From contig JAYKKM010000142.1 in assembly GCA_035772405.1 (NCBI GenBank), positions 1,426,001-1,490,000 on the forward strand: DNA of 64,000 nt, read 5' to 3'. How positions within the stretch are numbered: position 1 is the first letter of the stretch; each line of letters starts with the position of its first letter. Both the position numbers and the translations under genes were made by a program. Below the pieces are notes generated by a model. It searched no databases. It worked only from the letters and a program-made list of their open reading frames with translations, and was not told the origin of the DNA. The DNA comes from Chrysogorgia sp. JL179-B06 (taxonomy: Eukaryota; Cnidaria; Anthozoa; Scleralcyonacea; Chrysogorgiidae). Shown here piece by piece: positions 1-11,892 of this stretch.

Positions 1-1216
1 ACAATGGCGGCCAAAAACAAACGATCTCGGCAAACTTTCGCTGTTTCCGTAACGTGTTCGGTTGTGACGTAATCCTCAATACGTCATTAGACCAGTTGCA
101 TCAGACACAAAAACGATATGTCCCGCTGAAAAACGATGGGGGAACGGAGGCTCTGGGATAATCCTGACTCAAAACCAAATCGACTATGGCAAATTTCGTT
201 AGTTATATTGTCAAATGCTTTGGATAAAAAGCAAAAGAAGGAGGACTTATTGCAGCGTGATGAATTGACGAATTCAAGACCCATTCTCACTGACCGATTT
301 ATCCAACCCTTTTATACTTCGGTTGATTTAATAAGTGCAAGTTTCGTCAGCAAAAATGTCTAAGCTGTCTGCGGAGATAGCTAAACGATCCCCGACATAG
401 TTGCTGCAAAATGTGTCCAGGTGGTCATTTTAACAAACATTGAAGAACAATGCCGAAAACTTTGTGCAAAACAACATAAGAGCCATCAGTTCTCCGTAGA
501 ATTTAAGCTGGTAAACGAGGAACTTGCCAAATTAATCCAGTTGCAAAACCACACATGATATCTTTTCCGTCGACTACAAGCGTCTTCAGCGCTTCATATA
601 CTGCTGCTCTTTGATGCGCAATTCACCTCTATTTGTTGCTCGCAGTGAATAATTCAATGCAGCATGAAAAAGATCACGAATATTACGCGATCCCATAGTT
701 CGAAGTCTCCGAGGTTGCGAACAAAGGTATACGAAGTTCATGAAAAATGTAATGAAAAATGAAAACGTTTCGTCAAATGTAGAACTAGCTCCCAGAGCTC
801 CCGCTTCATATTCTCACGCATGCTCAATTTCAACGGAAGCTAAATTTTGGCTTCCGGTCGATGGATTATCCCAAGAGCCTCCATTTTAATAGCGATTTAA
901 TACAATTATTGTGTAAAGAATACCAAATAAACCCGATTTACTGTTAAACTCGCTTCACTGATAGACGTTACGGCTCCCTGTGATACATACGTCATCAGAC
1001 ACAAAAATGTGCAAAAAAGTACGTGCGCGGCCAGTTGAAACGAGGCCTGGAAACTTGCCCAATAACACATAACAAGACCTCTTAGAATATCTTATAGCTT
1101 CTCAGTATAAATAAAACTTTTATTAACGTTTAATTTTAAAGTTTTAAATCATTTAATCCATGGAAGAAAAATTCTAATGGTATCTAAAATTGAAAATATC
1201 TAAAATTAAATAAACA
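1..1216. other. No gene recognised
   Basis: I see no gene in this stretch. A short plus-strand open frame at 136-363 has no recognisable domain and no supporting splice or promoter context. Base composition is like the rest of the flanking DNA. Confidence 0.4.
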
Positions 1217-1289
1217 CACCTCCGACGGGATTCGAACCCGCAATCTTCGGCTTAGGAGGCCGACGCCTTATCCTTTAGGCCACGGAGGC
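1217..1289 (-). tRNA. tRNA-Arg (anticodon CCU)
   Basis: The reverse complement folds as a canonical 73-nt cloverleaf. The 7-bp acceptor stem is GCCTCCG/CGGAGGT with a G discriminator. The D arm closes as GCCT/AGGC, the anticodon stem is TCGGC/GCCGA with loop CTCCTAA (anticodon CCT), and the T loop is TTCGAAT on a GCGGG/CCCGT stem. The internal B box GGTTCGAATCC is intact. No CCA is encoded and there is no intron, as expected for a nuclear tRNA-Arg(CCU). A TTTT Pol III terminator lies about 12 nt beyond the 3' end (minus strand, 1205-1202). It looks functional and is probably the only true host gene I can name with confidence. Confidence 0.95.
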
Positions 1290-1419
1290 AGCTGTCGATC
1301 AATTACTCTGAAAATGGTATATTTATAGTGTTCATCATCAGAAGTTACTATGATCCAAAATAATGATCATGCGTGGCGATGGCAGGTATGTTATATAAAA
1401 ACGTGCTGTTCTGTGTAGG

Positions 1420-1425
1420 CAGTAT
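1420..1425. repeat. Target-site duplication CAGTAT (left)
   Basis: Direct repeat CAGTAT abuts the left terminus; the identical copy is at 9797-9802 next to the right terminus. Confidence 0.85.
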
Positions 1426-1961
1426 TACGGTGGCCCACAGGTGCAATACACGAACACAAAACAAAATACACGAACACAAAACCCGAATACACGAACACAA
1501 AACAGAATACACGAACACAAATCCAAATACACGAACACAAAACAGAATACACGAACACAAAACCAAATACACGAACACAAAACCAAATACACGAACACAA
1601 AACCAAATACACGAACACAAAACCAAATACACGAACACAAAACCAAATACACGAACACAAAACAGAATACACGAACACAAAACCAAATACACGAACACAA
1701 AACAGAATACACGAACACAAATCCAAATACACGAACACAAAATAGAATACACGAACACAAAACCAAATACACGAACACAAAACCAAATACACGAACACAA
1801 AACCAAATACACGAACACAAAACAAAATACACGAACACAAAACAAAATACACGAACACAAAACCAAATACACGAACACAAAACCAAATACACGAACACAA
1901 AACAGAATACACGAACACAAAACCAAATACACGAACACAAAACAGAATACACGAACACAAG
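1426..1961. repeat. Left terminal inverted repeat made of a 20-bp tandem array
   Basis: A unique 19-bp cap is followed by about 26 copies of a unit like AATACACGAACACAAAACCA. Variation is confined to the last few bases of the unit (CA, AG, AA, TCCA). The second unit is 21 bp long (ends CCCG), and this oddity is shared with the right end, showing homology of the outer edges. The order of variants diverges from the fourth unit inward. All six frames stay open across the array because the unit contains no stop codon, so long open frames here are artefacts. Confidence 0.9.
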
Positions 1962-2063
1962 TCAATATTGCACAACGCAACACGAAATACGGGCATGAAC
2001 GCAAAGGTCTCCCGCCAATCGGCCATGTTATCTTTGTTTATTTAGTTTCGTTGAATTCGTTCG

Positions 2064-3206
2064 ATGGAGGAAGCGATTAGGTACTATTTTGGAAAAAACT
2101 ACAAATACAAAACTATACTGAACTTGCTAGACAAATGCCACGGCATTAACATTTCGAAGCGTACTCTTTTAAACAAACTAAAAGAATACGGGTTACGTCG
2201 CAGAGGTAACGTTGTGGATTGTGTTCATGTAAGAGAGTGTATCCAACGAGAGCTTGATGGCAGCGGTCAGATGCTTGGCTACAGGTCGATGTGGAGGCGA
2301 CTACAATCGAAATATGACGTACAGGTGCCTCGTTTGGTTGTGCAGACTATTCTTCGCGACATTGATCCAGAGGGGTCAAGGCTAAGAAGAACACAACATC
2401 TTCGCAGGAGAGAATATCTTAATCCCGGCCCTAATCACTGCTGGCATGCAGACGGCTATGACAAACTAAAACCATACGGTTTTCCTATACACGGATGTAT
2501 AGATGGCTTTAGTCGTAAAATATTGTGGCTTGAAATCGTCAGGACCAATAATGATCCTCGTGTGGTTGGCAAGCTTTTCGTCGACTGCGTAAAGGAACTG
2601 GAATGCTGTCCTACGATTCTGAGAACAGATAGAGGGACAGAAAACGGAATTATGGCGTCGAGTCAATCATTCCTGCGCAGAAATCATACCGATTCACTAT
2701 CTGGAATTAAAGCGCACCGTTATGGGTCCTCACATAGCAACCAGCGCATAGAGGCGTGGTGGGCCATGCTACGCCGATCCTGGTCTTCGTGGTGGATAGA
2801 TTTTTTTAAAGATCTCATTGCCAGGGGACTTCTGGATACCAGTAATACCCTCCATCTCGAGTGTCTTTGGTTTTCGTTCAGTTCTGTGATGAAAAAGGCC
2901 CTCAACGAAGTAAAAGAATCGTGGAATTGTCATTATGTCCGAAAATCACGCCACCACACCGCACATGGAATTCCAGATGAGCTCTATCTTTTACCCGAGT
3001 CTGTGGGTGCTGAAGATTACAGGAAGATTTTTGATCAAGGAGATTTACCAGGAGTTGAAAATTCAACTAATATGCCAGCTAACAACCCGAGTCACCTTGT
3101 TTATCAAGAATATTTTTCATACAGTGTCGGTATGTTAGGCTTAGAACCACCCCAGGATTGGAGAGATGCCCTGGCAATGTATGAACGACTCCTTGAAGTA
3201 GCTTAG
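2064..3206 (+). CDS. Integrase-core (DDE) transposase
   Basis: Single-exon 380-aa protein predicted to cut and join the element ends. Residues about 14-47 form an N-terminal helix-turn-helix-like region (ISKRTLLNKLKEYGLRRR), followed by a linker and an RNase-H-fold integrase core. The likely catalytic triad is D130 (HADGYDKL), D189 (RTDRGTENG) and E230 (SNQRIEAWW), with 40 residues between the last two. A tryptophan-rich stretch and the WNCHYVRKSRHH region follow, as in the rva_4-type integrase-core proteins common in fish and cnidarian genomes. The first ATG after the left terminal array was taken as start. The frame is uninterrupted and all three acidic residues are present, so the enzyme could be active. 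It is convergent with the HECT gene. It is unrelated in sequence to the Polinton integrase at 31.9 kb. Family name is inferred; the DDE core is clear. Confidence 0.88.
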   Translation: MEEAIRYYFGKNYKYKTILNLLDKCHGINISKRTLLNKLKEYGLRRRGNVVDCVHVRECIQRELDGSGQMLGYRSMWRRLQSKYDVQVPRLVVQTILRDIDPEGSRLRRTQHLRRREYLNPGPNHCWHADGYDKLKPYGFPIHGCIDGFSRKILWLEIVRTNNDPRVVGKLFVDCVKELECCPTILRTDRGTENGIMASSQSFLRRNHTDSLSGIKAHRYGSSHSNQRIEAWWAMLRRSWSSWWIDFFKDLIARGLLDTSNTLHLECLWFSFSSVMKKALNEVKESWNCHYVRKSRHHTAHGIPDELYLLPESVGAEDYRKIFDQGDLPGVENSTNMPANNPSHLVYQEYFSYSVGMLGLEPPQDWRDALAMYERLLEVA

Positions 3207-3696
3207 TTCTATTGGCTTTTTGATATACTTTAGTGTATTTTTCTCTCAAAAACTGAAGACCATTTTCCAAACAGGGAAACTAAATATTAAGCAATTTTAA
3301 GCATTTTTTTAGTTTCTAGAATTACCTGTCTTCTAGGAGTCAGCCCCCTATCAAGGTGGGGGGGGGGGGGGTTTGTGTGTGTGGAATTTATAGTTATACT
3401 ATATATTTTAATATATTATAGTATGAATTTTCCAGTCAACGTTTAAACATTTGTATATCATATACTGTCATATCAAAATATCATATTATATGTAAACATT
3501 TGCATCACAAGTATAAACATTTGTGGATTTCTTAACGTTAAGGTAAAAACTGAAAACCTTAGAACTCAACCGTAACCTTAGTAACGTAAGTTACCTTAGA
3601 ACTGTTACCTGAAAAGTGAAATGGCTAACATGCATAAATTCATGTAGTCTGGTTCTTTTATAGATAAAATACAGTTTCTCACATAGTATGTCCTAT
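3207..3696. other. Intergenic space between convergent transposon genes
   Basis: AT-rich, with a G homopolymer at about 3358-3371 and related ATATTATA/AACATTTG motifs repeated at 3400-3530. No gene seen; it must contain the 3' ends of both convergent transcripts. Confidence 0.5.
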
Positions 3697-6600
3697 TCAA
3701 ACTATATTAAAGGTCCAAGAACTCTTTTGTTGGAGAATTGCAGAGAATTCCTCAACTAACTCATTGTAACACTGATATGTATTTGGAAGTTCGAGTAACG
3801 GTCCACAAGTATGCACGACAGGCCGACGGCTTAAACCATGTAATTCGGTGAAGGAAACCTTTATCTGCATGCCATCCAAGATAACGCTTGAACCAGTCGT
3901 GAATTGAAGAAAAGCCGAAACATTAACTCCAAGAGATTTGATGAATCTCTTTAGATGATCATAGCTATTTCGCTCCATATCATTTTGTGGAGATGCATTC
4001 AGCATTTTAACTATTTTTTTAGGCGTGGGCTTTTTCTCATCATAAAATGCACATACATCTGCAGCATTTTGAAATGCATTAACTGATTTCAGGGACTGCA
4101 GGATTGGGCTCCAGCAGTTAGACACGTAACGAGGCCTTTGAATCAGCTCCTGGTGTGCCAGTTGACATAAGATTTCCTGGATATTCTCTTCGCTAGGGTT
4201 TCTGTAACATTTGTAGCTGCTCAAAAATTCGAGCAAATCGGAATTTTCACAGAGGTTGCGTCTGTTTTCTAAACAGTCGGTGATAATTTCCTTTTCATCT
4301 TCAGAAACATACGTTTTGAAGGCTTCCAACAACATCTCATTTGAAATGGAGTCTTCGCCATGTATGCAACTGGAGATAAATATTGCAGACAGAGGAATTG
4401 GAAAAATGCCTTCTGTGCAATAGCCATATAGCAGGATTATTGCAACAGCCTGCCACTGCTCCTTTTGGTAATCATGTCGGATGACTGGAACTTTTGACGA
4501 AGCACCAACTGCCAAAGATTGGAAGAACTGACACCAAAATTCGGTTAGCACATCTCTTACAACTCCCCTTCCTTCGCCTGCCTCTTCCACACCATTGATG
4601 TCGACCACTTTAACAAACAAGGTGGAAATCAAAACGTGTGGATCAGAGAATGCAGATATTAGATCCTTCAAAAGTGTTGAGCGATGGATAAGTAGGTCAA
4701 CATGTTCAAATATTGATTCACGTTGGCTCACTTCTGTTTGTACCAATATGTTACACTCTCTTTCTCCACTACCATCTACAGGTTCAGTGGTCCCAACTTC
4801 AACTACAAAAAATGGATAGATGAAAATTGAAAGTTTTCTTTGAGACCATGAGTTTTCTAAGAGTTCTAAGACTAATATTTTCCTTTGACTATGGGAACAT
4901 ATTAAGTTACTTAGTAGGCTCATGAAATTGGGCTCCTTGGGTCATGGAGGAGCGTTATTTATAGAGCGGCTCTCTCTCGTTTTTTTTTAACACAATCGAC
5001 AGAAATTGTTGACGTTCAACTTTTGGTGTAATAGTAAGCAGGGATGAAAATTACCAAGGCTTGCGAGGCTCTCCCTTCCCTCCCTTTGCCCCAGTCCCCT
5101 CACGTTTCTGCTCGCTCCATAGGGGCCCCCTCCTCCAAGAGCCAGCTGTCGCAGGCAACTCAGGGCATCAAACTCACAGATTTTGAGGGTGCACTTATAT
5201 GTACATGTATATGCAGGGTAATAGTTTTACAGTATGAACACATTATATGACAAACAAACCTTCAACAATTTCTGGTTGTTCAATTAACCAATTACGTAAG
5301 TTCAAAGGGGGCAGGTCGGTGGGATCAATGACTTGGTCTGAGGTATCTTGATTTGGGGCAGCATGCGTATCATAACCAGGAGAAGCATTCATGTTTGAAG
5401 CATGATCAATTGTAGTGTCTTGATCTGGAGCTGCATTTTCATCCAAGTAATTGCTGACTATAATGGAAGTTAAATTACGTAATAAGTAGCCATTAGCAAC
5501 TGGGGATTTTATTTTAGTCGCCAACAGTCATAGTCCATGTACTACCATGTAGACTACCTAAAATGGACTACTCTAAAACACACGATTTGACCCGAAAAAG
5601 ATGTGGAAACATTAATTTTTTGCAAAGTTTAATTTTAATTCTTCATTGGATTAAGCGGTGTTTCTTGTGACGACCTCCTGTTGATGTTTGTGCACCTTTT
5701 AACCATTTTGTTTGCTAAGGTTCGCAACTAACGTTTGCTAACGTTCGCATTTGGGATGACTACACTTGGAGCCATGCAATTGCAGTGAAGTAAAGACGTA
5801 CACTAATACAATTTATACAATAATCTTGTTTACAGTTACCATTTAAATGACCCCAGTACATATACCATGCTCATTACATTTCTATATTTCTTACTTTCAT
5901 AATCCTCCATTCTGCATATATACAAGTTGACACGACTATATGGCCTTCCAAGGGTTTCTTTATATTTCTCTACTGCAAATGGCACTGTTGTTCCTGGTAG
6001 ATTCACCACCAAATCGAAGTCAGGATATAATAGAACCCATTCACAGTCAGCATATTCTCTAAGCTGTTTGTTGTGGGCAAGCTGTTTCTGTACACCGATA
6101 TTCCTTACGGTGAAATGTAGATCAGATCGTTTAACTTCAATAGGAAGAAGTGAGCTTCTCTTTATTTTTAGCTGTTTCTCTTCAGCTTCCACAAGTCCAA
6201 TATTGATCTGAAATCATTAACATGTTGACTTGTAATCATTATGAGAATATGGTAGAATGTATAGAGGAAAATGCATGGTTTTAGGGAAATGTCAAAAGGC
6301 AATCTATTGTAAGAGAAATGGCTGCGGATCACAACATTTTTAGGGCTGATGGGTATTGTGCTACAATGTCTACAATCAGTGACAAAAATGATCTGGGAAC
6401 ATCATGTGAAAAGCATCATATCTGCACATGTGGACAGAAATACTTTTGAATACCCACCTGTGATCCCAGCCCCCCTACCCTCAATGAATGCAACTGTACA
6501 GTATGTTGTTTTATCTTCCAAGAAAGCAACACTGAAATTATTGGGTATAAAAGTGTAGCAAATGTACAGCATGTATCAATTTTCCCTCCTGAATTATAGC

Positions 6601-8863
6601 TGCCCTGGGGAATTGCTTAATTAAGTTCAGGTAGGGGGTTTAGGAAACCCTGGCACAGAGGGAGTCTGAGATATATAATGTGGATAAGTAAAAAAGTAAT
6701 TTCAAACCTTTTAGTATTTTCAATTCAGACTTCAACATATTTCATATTTAGTTATAGTACCAAGTACCAACCTATTGCATACATGTGTATGGATGCTGGC
6801 CTATATATCACTGTATTGATGGTTTGCAACCAATCCCTTGAAATTCAAAAGACAAAAATATTCGGGCGGCCGTGTTGGCGAGGGAAACACATATCAAATA
6901 CAATAGCGGCTGTAATTACTGTAATTCTTTTGTTAAATTTGTCAAATGCCCCTGAGTAGGGAACGAAATTCTTGTCAACTCTTGTGATTTCCCCCACCCA
7001 GGGCCATTCCATTTAATATCCATCCCCCTGTGAACGAGAATTTCTGCGGGTCTTCCAAGCCATTTCTGGGGAGGTTCACTGATCATATCAAATATATTGA
7101 TTGACATGGGCCTGGTTGACATCGGCCAAATCAGTTAATCATTGGCCATTCGCAATCTACAGTATTAAGGATTTTATTCTTTAAAAGTTTAATATTATAA
7201 AATGCACCAATCAGTATTTTTCAACAGAAAATTTGTGAGCAAATGTTAATTTTATGATATATTTAGAAAGCGGATTCAGACTCATATTCCAACAAAATAC
7301 ACAAAACCTGAGCCCTCTCACTAATACTATGCATTATGGAAAAATATATTTAATTCAACCTGCTCTTTCACCAACGACATGACATATGTAGCTGCACATG
7401 TACAGAGGACAGAGGAGCGAAACAACGTCATTGTGCATTTGTAAAAGGGCCTAAACGCTTCTTCGAATGTCTTTATACCTTATGTTAATAAAATATAAGA
7501 ACTCATTGACACAATTATGATCCAAATTTGATTGTACAAAACACTGCTCTTTGAACGAACGTATTTAGAATACTCTAACGATGTTGTAAATATTATATAG
7601 CAATTCATATTAAACACAGAACTAGCGAAGTGAGACACAGCTCACAGGCAACGTCAGTGGCTTCCCAAATACTAGCATGCAAAATCGGGGGACTGGGAGC
7701 AAGATGGCAAAAAATAATTTGGAGCGAAACCTCTGGAGCTGGAGCAAAACCAATTGTGATATACTGTATACTGCAGGCAAAATTGTTGTGGGCTGCCAAG
7801 ATCACTGGCGCTATGATGTTTTACTCAACTCGCCTGAATTATTTGAAAATTGCAATGAAATTCCACCAATAATATTACCCGGTGGTGTTGCATTGGACAA
7901 GAGTTTTTTGCCTGGGGGTGTGGTCATGGTCTTCCCCGGGGGTGGGGCAATTCCTCTCCAAAAAAGGCTAATTGCCGGGGGTAGTCCCGGGGGGCATGGG
8001 CATAGCTGGAAACAGACTATGTGTTTAATACTTGATGAACATTTTACAACTTCCAAAATATTTCTGAAAGAATATTATTGACTGTTCCAAAGTCAATTCA
8101 TCCTAAAGATACATTGAAAATCATTTGAGTGGCGTTGTATGCAGAACAAAGACGGCGATAGGGTTACTTCGATCTGGCCTCTGGAACTAAAAAATATTCA
8201 TTTTCTTTATTTTGCATCAAGACCTTTATTCTCGTTGTGCACGTTACGTCACTGCCACCATATTAAAATAAAACAAAGGTTTTTGCTTATTTGTAATTGT
8301 AATTTCATCCAACATGGCGAAATTGTCTTTGTTCCTCGAATCCCTGGGGATTGGTTACACACCACCAATTGAGATGGATAATTTTCGGACACATAATGCA
8401 TTAGTTTTGTAATTAGTTTCTTATTTTTAAGAATTATGTTGTTTAATAGAAGTTGTCGTTTGCAGTTCCAGTCCTGGTTTGTTAAAGGTCTCTAATAACC
8501 AGGGAGGGGCGGGGGGGGCGGGGGGCGGGGGGAGTGGTGCATATTTAGACGTTTATAATATGTAAGTGATGTCACCGATTGTAGCCTGCAGGTATTTCAT
8601 CTGTTTCAAAAAATGGTACCTAAAATAAATACCTTTACAATTTCATCTTGCTTGGTTTTCTTCTTTTTAATCGCGCTTAGGCGTTCGTTCGTTTTTCGTT
8701 TTTGTATTTTGTTGAGCGCCACATCTTCGCTTTGTCTTCTTTCCATATAATCTTTGAAACTTAATGGTTTCGGTGCATTGGAACTAGAATTAAAATTCAC
8801 GCCACAACTATCGCAAAATTTTGCGCTGTCATTGTGCTGGTGCCCACATGCATGACAGAACAT
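3697..8863 (-). CDS. Four-exon zinc-ribbon/HECT-like E3 ubiquitin ligase, transposon passenger
   Basis: Four exons read on the minus strand: 8863-8633, 6207-5895, 5457-5260 and 4802-3697. Each junction has GT and AG, and phases (0, 1, 1) fit, giving 1848 nt or 615 residues with no internal stop. Exon 1 starts with a zinc ribbon (C3, C6, C17, C20) and a lysine-rich basic tail. Exon 2 carries a conserved block containing VLLYPDFDLVVNLPG and PFAVEKYKETLG. Exon 3 is short and acidic. Exon 4 is a HECT-like domain: GEGRGVVRDVLTEFW matches the N-lobe start, and RRPVVHTCGPLLELP holds the presumed ubiquitin-accepting cysteine (about residue 580, 35 from the C terminus, normal for HECT ligases). Similar zinc-ribbon/HECT genes annotated as G2E3-like are common in corals and fish. 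Its position between matched transposon termini makes it cargo. Ligase activity and substrates are inference. Confidence 0.82.
6208..8632 (-). other. Long first intron of the HECT gene
   Basis: 2.4-kb intron with donor GTATTT and acceptor TTTCAG. It contains G/C-rich repeat debris (7880-8010) and, downstream of the donor, nothing I recognise as coding. A strongly G-rich tract (about 8499-8533) with quadruplex potential lies inside. No second gene was recognised. Confidence 0.55.
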
Positions 8864-9120
8864 CCTAATCTAAACAATCAAAATGTACACATGATATTGA
8901 TATTAAAATTCAATGACAGCGAATGTGTCAGCAAACACTAACACAGGCCTAGGAATAAAATAAAGATCAATTTCAACAACTTAAACTTCTTTTAACAGTA
9001 CCTTGAGGCTTGAAATATCCTTTGAAATCTTGAAATATAAAAAGAACGTACAAGCACCGGCAACTCCGATACTATTAAGCCTGGTACGAGTTGTTTCCAT
9101 GACAACAGGAGATCGGCTAT

Positions 9121-9796
9121 TTTGTGTTCGTGTATTTTGTTTTGTGTTCGTGTATTTTGTTTTGTGTTCGTGTATTTGGTTTTGTGTTCGTGTATTTGGT
9201 TTTGTGTTCGTGTATTCTATTTTGTGTTCGTGTATTTGGATTTGTGTTCGTGTATTCTGTTTTGTGTTCGTGTATTTGGTTTTGTGTTCGTGTATTTGGT
9301 TTTGTGTTCGTGTATTTCGTTTTGTGTTCGTGTATTTGGTTTTGTGTTCGTGTATTCTATTTTGTGCTCGTGTATTTGGATTTGTGTTCGTGTATTCTGT
9401 TTTGTGTTCGTGTATTTGGTTTTGTGTTCGTGTATTCTGTTTTGTGTTCGTGTATTCTGTTTTGTGTTCGTGTATTTGGTTTTGTGTTCGTGTATTCTGT
9501 TTTGTGTTCGTGTATTTTGTTTTGCGTTCGTGTATTTTGTTTTGTGTTCGTGTATTCTGTTTTGTGTTCGTGTATTCTGTTTTGTGTTCGTGTATTTGGT
9601 TTTGTGTTCGTGTATTCTGTTTTGTGTTCGTGTATTTTGTTTTGTGTTCGTGTATTTGGTTTTGTGTTCGTGTATTTGGTTTTGTGTTCGTGTATTTGGT
9701 TTTGTGTTCGTGTATTCTGTTTTGTGTTCGTGTATTCGGGTTTTGTGTTCGTGTATTTTGTTTTGTGTTCGTGTATTGCACCTGTGGGCCACCGTA
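9121..9796. repeat. Right terminal inverted repeat made of the 20-bp tandem array
   Basis: About 33 units of the same 20-bp repeat in opposite orientation to the left array, ending in the unique cap and the 9797-9802 CAGTAT. The outermost three units, including the 21-bp variant, equal those at the left end; the array is about 140 bp longer than its partner. Long open frames across it on both strands are repeat artefacts. Confidence 0.9.
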
Positions 9797-9802
9797 CAGT
9801 AT

Positions 9803-10655
9803 AGAAAATAAATACAAAATAAATCAAAAACTCTAAAAGGTTGGTAAACACTTTTCGAGCAACCTTCGTCAGCCAGAGAGTGAAAGGCCTTCAAAGAAAT
9901 CAGGAATGGTAGAGCGCTTGGATATCCATCAATATGATCAACATTTTTACATTAGGTCACATCGGAAATCATCTCAAAAAATCTTGTTGCCGATAACCAA
10001 GTTAGTGTTAGATTTAGGGTAGGATTAGTATTAAAATTTGGATTTGGTTAGGGATTTCAGGATTTGAGATCCTATGATTTGGAGATCCTATCGGAGCAAT
10101 CGGAGATGTCCAAGTGCGCTTCCTCTTGCAGGACCTCTGACAAAGGGCCCTCTGATGAGATATTCACAACCTTGCCAACTATAAACTTGCTTTGCTGTAT
10201 ACACTGCTGTAGTGAATGTGGGAGAGCTTGGAGTAGACAGACGGATAATCGTTAATGCACCTGGCAACCCCACGGGCATTTGACATTTTGTAAATTATTT
10301 TGCTGTCAAATTCCCCACTTCTTGATCCAAATTTATTGTCAAATACCTATGGGAGGGGTGGATTTCTTAACCATTTCGATATTTTTTAGTCAACACTGTA
10401 CCAGGAAAGTAGTTACATGTTTATGTATAGAATTGTCTACCTTGACATCAGCAATTGCAAGACAAGTTTCACACGCCTTATATAAAGTCTAACAAAGTTC
10501 GACCCTTCAGCTCAAATACGTGGCCCCTGTCTTTGGAGGAATCGAAACCAGCCTCTTCGGAGGACAAATAATTATCAAATATCAGCCTCTTCGGAGGAAC
10601 GAAAATCAGCCTCTTTGGAGGAGAAATGAGCCAATTGTTAACCAATTATGCACCT
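9803..10655. other. Gene-free flank with short hairpin repeats
   Basis: No gene seen. At about 10547-10623 three spaced copies of CAGCCTCTTCGGAGGA occur, each a small perfect hairpin (CCTC/GAGG). Fragments such as TTGTCAAATACC recur here and in the next element. Confidence 0.4.
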
Positions 10656-10656
10656 A

Positions 10657-11030
10657 TCATTTGTTTTCACCACCCCTGGGAGGGCGGGCAGACCCACGGG
10701 GATTTGAACTTTTGAAATTTTCCGGTCAAATTCCCCACTCACAAGTTTGAGTTAGTTGTCAAATACCCTTGCTAGGGGGCGCAATTGCATGTATTATTAA
10801 GTGTATGACAAACAAAGACATGGCAATTTCTTCGACAGAAAGGTTCTCCATGATTAAAAACGAAGCAACGCGAGTGAGTTTCACTTCCGGTGCGTCTTTG
10901 CTAAATAAACCTGGGAACGAGTCAATCCCCGGGATTCAGTTCTTCGTCAAATGCTTGTCACCCGGGAAACAAATCTTTGTCAAATACCCCACGGTTCCCC
11001 GCCCTCCCAGGGGTGGTGGAAACAAATGAT
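10657..11030. mobile_element. Small inverted-repeat element (MITE-like)
   Basis: ATCATTTGTTTTCACCACCC followed by TGGGAGGGCGGG at the left is matched in inverted form at about 10998-11030. The interior has several GTCAAATACCCC-like subrepeats. No coding capacity; a target duplication was not clear, so the class is unknown. Confidence 0.55.
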
Positions 11031-11783
11031 CTATAGCTCATATTTATACAAATTTACCAGAATTTCTCTGTTCACAAGTCAATATGTGCATTAATAATGT
11101 TTCTCTTATATTTCAGTTGCAAAGTTACAACAAAATCAGGTAAGCATTTATTCTTTTAATTTCCAACATCTCTTTCTAATTGGAACCACTCGCCGTCAAT
11201 ATGTGGTAACAACACATGTCTTCTGTCATTCGAAATAAATCTATTTCCACTCGTCAGCAGCCAAAACAGCAATGTCGAAACGAGCCAATAGTCACTGTTG
11301 TGACTCAGCGATTGGAAAATATCTTTCTCCTAATGTGCATGGGTTTTGTTTTTAGTATGTTGTTAAATATAGCGTCACTTCATTAATGGAAGTGACGTTA
11401 TTCAACATTTATCACATAAATACCCGCTCTATATGCCGAAATGCATTATCATTCTTTTTTAGTTTAAATGTTTTTCTCCACTTTTTTCTTAACTCTGACT
11501 CTGCTAAGTTTTGAACACTTCTTTTAAGAACTATCCAACATTGCTATTCACTTTCATGAATGCATTTTCCAAAGCAATCCACAACAAAATGGTAATAATA
11601 TAAACAGGGAGGGTAGCTACGTCATGAATAGGAAGCACAGCCCAGAGAATTAAAAAGCGATTATAAGATAATAGGAAGGTCCGATCCAGTCCTATTTTAG
11701 AGATCTGTGGAAGAGACCAATATTCCGCAATATATATATATGCGTAATAAACAATGTTTTTGATAAGTTTTGATTTTAAAACG

Positions 11784-11892
11784 AAATTGAGAGGGGGGCA
11801 AATTTCCTAGAGGGGGACGAAATTCCTAGGAAATTTGCCCCCGGGAGGGCAAGATTCCTAGGAAATTTGCCCCCCCAAGGGGAGGGGGACGA
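11784..11892. repeat. G/C-block inverted repeat cluster
   Basis: Blocks of ATTCCTAGGAAATTTGCCCC repeat directly and, as GGGGGCAAATTTCCTAG, in inverted orientation, giving stacked hairpins. No coding function seen. Confidence 0.5.

Larger units (their letters stand above)
1426..9796. mobile_element. 8.37-kb DNA transposon with integrase-type transposase and HECT passenger gene (IS3EU-like)
   Basis: Both ends are the same sequence in inverted orientation, beginning TACGGTGGCCCACAGGTGC and running without mismatch into three tandem units of a 20-bp repeat. Immediately outside lies the direct repeat CAGTAT (1420-1425 and 9797-9802), a 6-bp target-site duplication. Inside are a single-exon integrase-core gene (2064-3206, plus) and a spliced zinc-ribbon/HECT gene (3697-8863, minus), convergently arranged. 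From memory of the IS3EU superfamily (6-bp duplication, TAY termini, IS3/IS481-like integrase core), this is the best fit; Ginger elements differ in having 4-bp duplications. Intact termini, matching TSD and open genes suggest a fairly recent insertion. The superfamily name is inference; the boundaries are seen directly. Confidence 0.85.

Noticed and set aside
1443..1961. CRISPR-like array
   Set aside because: Repeats are directly adjacent with no unique spacers and the genome is eukaryotic; it is a terminal satellite of a transposon.
1348..2080. Long open frames (up to 235 codons) on both strands over the left 20-bp array
   Set aside because: They arise because the repeat unit has no stop codon in any frame; translation is a pure 20-residue repeat and all frames are open.
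7605..8372. Small open frames in the HECT first intron
   Set aside because: Glycine/proline-rich readings of G/C-rich repeat debris on both strands; no domain and no splice support.
8981..9894. Long open frames (up to 278 codons) on both strands over the right array
   Set aside because: Same repeat artefact as at the left end.
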